Positions 63,010-64,000 of a DNA stretch of 64,000 nucleotides are shown piece by piece. The stretch is from Fidelibacterota bacterium (GTDB lineage Bacteria; Fidelibacterota; UBA8477; JABMPR01), in the NCBI GenBank assembly GCA_016844955.1, contig JAERTH010000032.1:62001-126000 (forward strand), written 5' to 3'. Position numbers and translations under genes: made by a program. A model generated the notes under the pieces. That model was not told the DNA's origin and did not search any database. It saw only the letters and a list, made by a program, of their open reading frames with translations. Every line of letters begins with the position of its first letter. The first letter of the stretch is position 1.

Positions 63010-64000
63010 ATGCTTGCACGCGTTTTAAGTAGTTCATTGATCGGAATTGATCCTTACCTGGTTGAGGTTGAAGTCAATGTAGAGGGTCATGCTTTCAGGT
63101 ATTCCACGGTGGGTCTCCCAGAGCTAGCTGTTAGGGAAAGTAAAGAAAGGGTCATATCCGCCATTAAGAATAGTGGTTATAAATTTCCACCAAAGGCTTA
63201 CACCATCAATCTGGCGCCAGCAGATATTAAAAAGGAGGGTTCGGCATTTGATCTTCCCATTGCAATCGGAATTCTGGCTGCACTGGGGGTGGTCATTCAT
63301 GAAGATCTTGATGATTATGTACTATTGGGTGAATTGTCATTGGATGGTACTTTGCGACCGGTGAAGGGGGCATTGCCTTCAGCGGTTGGAGTGAAAGAGC
63401 ATAAGCTCAAGGGACTAATTCTTCCTGCCCAGAACGCACGAGAAGCGGCCGTGACGGGGAATATTGATGTTATTCCGGTACATACCCTGCTCGACGCGAT
63501 TTTATTCTTAAATGGCGAAAAGCATATCGAACCAATTGAGGTTGACCCAGAGCTGCTATTCTCAAATGCTCAAAACTATCCTGTAGATTTTGCCGATGTA
63601 CGGGGTCAAGCCCATGTAAAACGAGCTCTGGAAGTCGCTGCTGCAGGTGGACACAATGTGTTAATGATTGGTCCTCCTGGCTCAGGGAAAACCATGCTGG
63701 CAAAACGTTTTCCCACGATCTTACCACAGATGACTCTGGATGAAGCCCTGGAAACTACCAAGATCCATTCCATAGCCGGAATGGTCAGGACAGAAGGTCT
63801 GGTGGCAACCCGTCCTTTTCGTTCACCACACCACACGATTTCAGATGCAGCTCTGGTTGGCGGTGGTCGTATTCCACGGCCTGGCGAAGTTAGTCTGGCC
63901 CATCACGGCGTCTTATTCCTGGATGAGCTTCCTGAATTTCAGAAGAATGTACTTGAGGTGTTGCGACAACCCCTGGAAAATATTGAGGTCACTATCAGTC
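63010..64000 (+). CDS. YifB/ComM-family Mg chelatase-like AAA+ ATPase (3' end cut by window edge)
   Basis: 330 residues are visible and the gene continues past the right edge. The N-terminal Lon-like S5 domain reads [35 protein letters not shown] and [13 protein letters not shown]. The AAA+ part has [21 protein letters not shown], Walker [35 protein letters not shown] and Walker [14 protein letters not shown]. ComM is a helicase that extends branch migration during natural transformation; the assignment to ComM function, rather than only the YifB family, is inferred. Confidence 0.93.
   Translation, partial: MLARVLSSSLIGIDPYLVEVEVNVEGHAFRYSTVGLPELAVRESKERVISAIKNSGYKFPPKAYTINLAPADIKKEGSAFDLPIAIGILAALGVVIHEDLDDYVLLGELSLDGTLRPVKGALPSAVGVKEHKLKGLILPAQNAREAAVTGNIDVIPVHTLLDAILFLNGEKHIEPIEVDPELLFSNAQNYPVDFADVRGQAHVKRALEVAAAGGHNVLMIGPPGSGKTMLAKRFPTILPQMTLDEALETTKIHSIAGMVRTEGLVATRPFRSPHHTISDAALVGGGRIPRPGEVSLAHHGVLFLDELPEFQKNVLEVLRQPLENIEVTIS

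Noticed and set aside
1..64000. CRISPR arrays, insertion sequences, prophage or integrase genes
   Set aside because: No regularly spaced repeats, transposase motifs or phage genes were seen; gene order is that of housekeeping chromosome.

Overview
The window looks like chromosomal DNA of a Gram-negative, rod-shaped bacterium of the FCB superphylum. The signs are a PorV-like barrel, a C-terminal type IX-like sorting domain, a GWxTD protein, a DUF5683-type protein, the long flavodoxin-type IspG, a stand-alone GT5 N-terminal domain protein, and many lipoproteins and outer-membrane barrels. A Neomarinimicrobiota-like lineage is possible, but that is inference; no rRNA is present. I see no insertion sequence, phage, CRISPR or plasmid module. 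UGA is an ordinary stop elsewhere, for example in the OFA transporter and ispG.

Layout. 1-8.8 kb: truncated stomatin/NfeD pair, small membrane proteins, NAGPA-type lipoprotein, EamA transporter, NAD-malic enzyme, OFA transporter, mtaB. 9-15 kb: plus-strand run with a two-gene Na+/solute symporter unit, a secreted endonuclease/exonuclease/phosphatase, glgA and glgC. 15.1-24.1 kb: a tight minus-strand operon hrcA-grpE-dnaJ, a ComEA-like protein, a 745-aa repeat protein, a PilM-like and a PilN/PilO-like protein, rsmD, coaD and fmdB. 24.2-37 kb: minus-strand envelope run with a PorV-like barrel, an M6-like protein without its zinc motif, a peptidase-propeller-barrel protein, DUF5683, bamD, nadD, an antiporter, a methyltransferase, ftsE and ftsX. 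37.1-46.1 kb: Trm112-like protein, MlaF-like ATPase, nrdR, glyA, rpiB, TPR lipoprotein, barrel, lipoprotein, half-length glycogen-synthase-like protein and CpoB-like protein. 46.2-51.6 kb: mreBCD-mrdA-rodA. 51.7-56 kb: GWxTD lipoprotein, propeller protein, double-PspC protein, pcm. 56-64 kb: XRE regulator, TonB-like protein, tRNA-Gly(GCC), a probable selenoprotein, Xaa-Pro peptidase, ispG, a hypothetical and the start of a YifB/ComM gene.

The most notable item is at 57335-58489. A lipoprotein of the metallophosphoesterase/5'-nucleotidase type is interrupted by a single in-frame UGA exactly where I recall relatives having the second cysteine of a Pro-Cys-Gly-Cys motif. A hairpin fitting the bacterial SECIS rules lies 18 nt downstream. 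The best reading is a PCGU selenoprotein that ordinary gene calling would cut to its C-terminal 271 residues. Other items worth a second look are the pilus-like PilM/PilN-like/ComEA set inside the heat-shock operon, the M6-like protein that lost HExxH beside an intact HEFTH peptidase, a duplicated Asp-rich insert in the PorV-like barrel, a terminator-like hairpin just before that gene, and an apparent ATT start codon.
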